Assembly (NCBI GenBank): GCA_020634575.1
Contig: JACKBM010000029.1
Location: forward strand, 11,319-75,318
Length of the DNA: 64,000 nt
Origin: Ardenticatenales bacterium
Lineage (GTDB): Bacteria > Chloroflexota > Anaerolineae > Promineifilales > Promineifilaceae
Reading direction: 5' to 3'
A program made the position numbers and the translations under genes. This document shows positions 63,813-64,000 of the stretch, piece after piece (position 1 is the first letter of the stretch; every line of letters begins with the position of its first letter). Under the pieces are notes generated by a model that was given only the letters and a program-made list of their open reading frames with translations, had not been told where the DNA came from and made no database searches.

Positions 63813-64000
63813 ATGAGTGCTGGCGCCCTACCGACCACGAGTGGCACGACCACGACCACCTGGCTGACCCGGTTTCTGCTGGTCGGCCTGGTGGCCCTGG
63901 GACTGTCCCTGGCTATTGGCCACTGGGGGCTGAGCACCGGCGCCCCGGCCCTGGTCGAATCCACCCCGGGCCAGCTCAGCATCTGGGTGGCCGATCAGAC
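63813..64000 (+). CDS. Membrane protein, N-terminal fragment
   Basis: The ATG directly follows the hydantoinase stop codon (TAAATG), so it belongs to the same operon. The 62 codons visible give a Thr-rich cytoplasmic start and one strong membrane segment (FLLVGLVALGLSLAIGHWGL, about residues 21-40), then STPGQLSIWVADQ. The rest is beyond the window. A transport permease for the pathway substrate would fit, but the fragment is too short to assign. Confidence 0.6.
   Translation, partial: MSAGALPTTSGTTTTTWLTRFLLVGLVALGLSLAIGHWGLSTGAPALVESTPGQLSIWVADQ

Overview
The window is GC-rich bacterial DNA with dense genes and no phage or transposase genes. The mix suggests a filamentous or gliding heterotroph of the Chloroflexota (Anaerolineae/Caldilineae side). 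Reasons are a Pil-Chp-like chemosensory cluster, many Thr/Pro-rich lipoproteins, many dispersed intergenic palindromes and a heavily over-used CCGGCCGG octamer. No rRNA or marker gene is present, so this placement is inference. No tRNA, CRISPR array or insertion sequence was found.

Layout. 1-2.7 kb (minus): an HpaB-type flavin monooxygenase, a fumarylacetoacetate-hydrolase-family enzyme and the start of a sulfatase. 2.8-11 kb: a hybrid histidine kinase, indoleamine 2,3-dioxygenase, a DUF3891 protein, two lipoproteins (one GH5-like), a P-loop kinase-like protein and an aminotransferase. 11.2-20.3 kb (plus): a five-gene chemosensory cluster made of TPR-REC, a repeat-bearing CheW, a PilJ-like receptor, a CheA hybrid, and an ammonium-transporter-like membrane domain that has lost both pore histidines and is fused to a PAS-like domain. 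20.3-23.5 kb: NYN nuclease, MATE exporter, flavin reductase (HpaC type).

23.6-34.2 kb (minus): an arabinan/arabinose operon (two GH51 arabinofuranosidases, a GH2 enzyme, mutarotase, AraB-, AraD- and AraA-type enzymes). 34.3-39 kb (minus): a polyamine-type ABC importer (potABCD order) with its own promoter and a clear intrinsic terminator, so it is separate from the sugar operon. 39-43.6 kb: cupin, patatin, and a TetR-controlled ABC-2 exporter operon with a readable promoter and operator. 43.7-46.3 kb: alditol-oxidase-like flavoprotein, a lipoprotein and an orphan gene.

46.3-64 kb is the most unusual region. A long minus-strand run encodes the three subunits of a xanthine-dehydrogenase/CoxLMS-type molybdenum hydroxylase, split up by an aldehyde dehydrogenase, an amidase, an FdrA protein, a DUF1116 protein and a tandem-duplicated cyclase-family hydrolase, and followed by a class III CoA-transferase. 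Divergent to it are NDH-2, a beta-ureidopropionase-like amidohydrolase, a dihydropyrimidinase/hydantoinase and the start of a membrane protein. Together these suggest hydroxylation and hydrolytic opening of an N-heterocycle, with capture of the carbamoyl group by the FdrA/DUF1116 pair (homologues of the E. coli oxamate transcarbamylase subunits). Each of the six larger gaps inside the minus-strand run holds a different repeat element, and the divergent control region carries six copies of an 11-nt palindrome on a roughly 16-bp period that recurs at two other places in the window.
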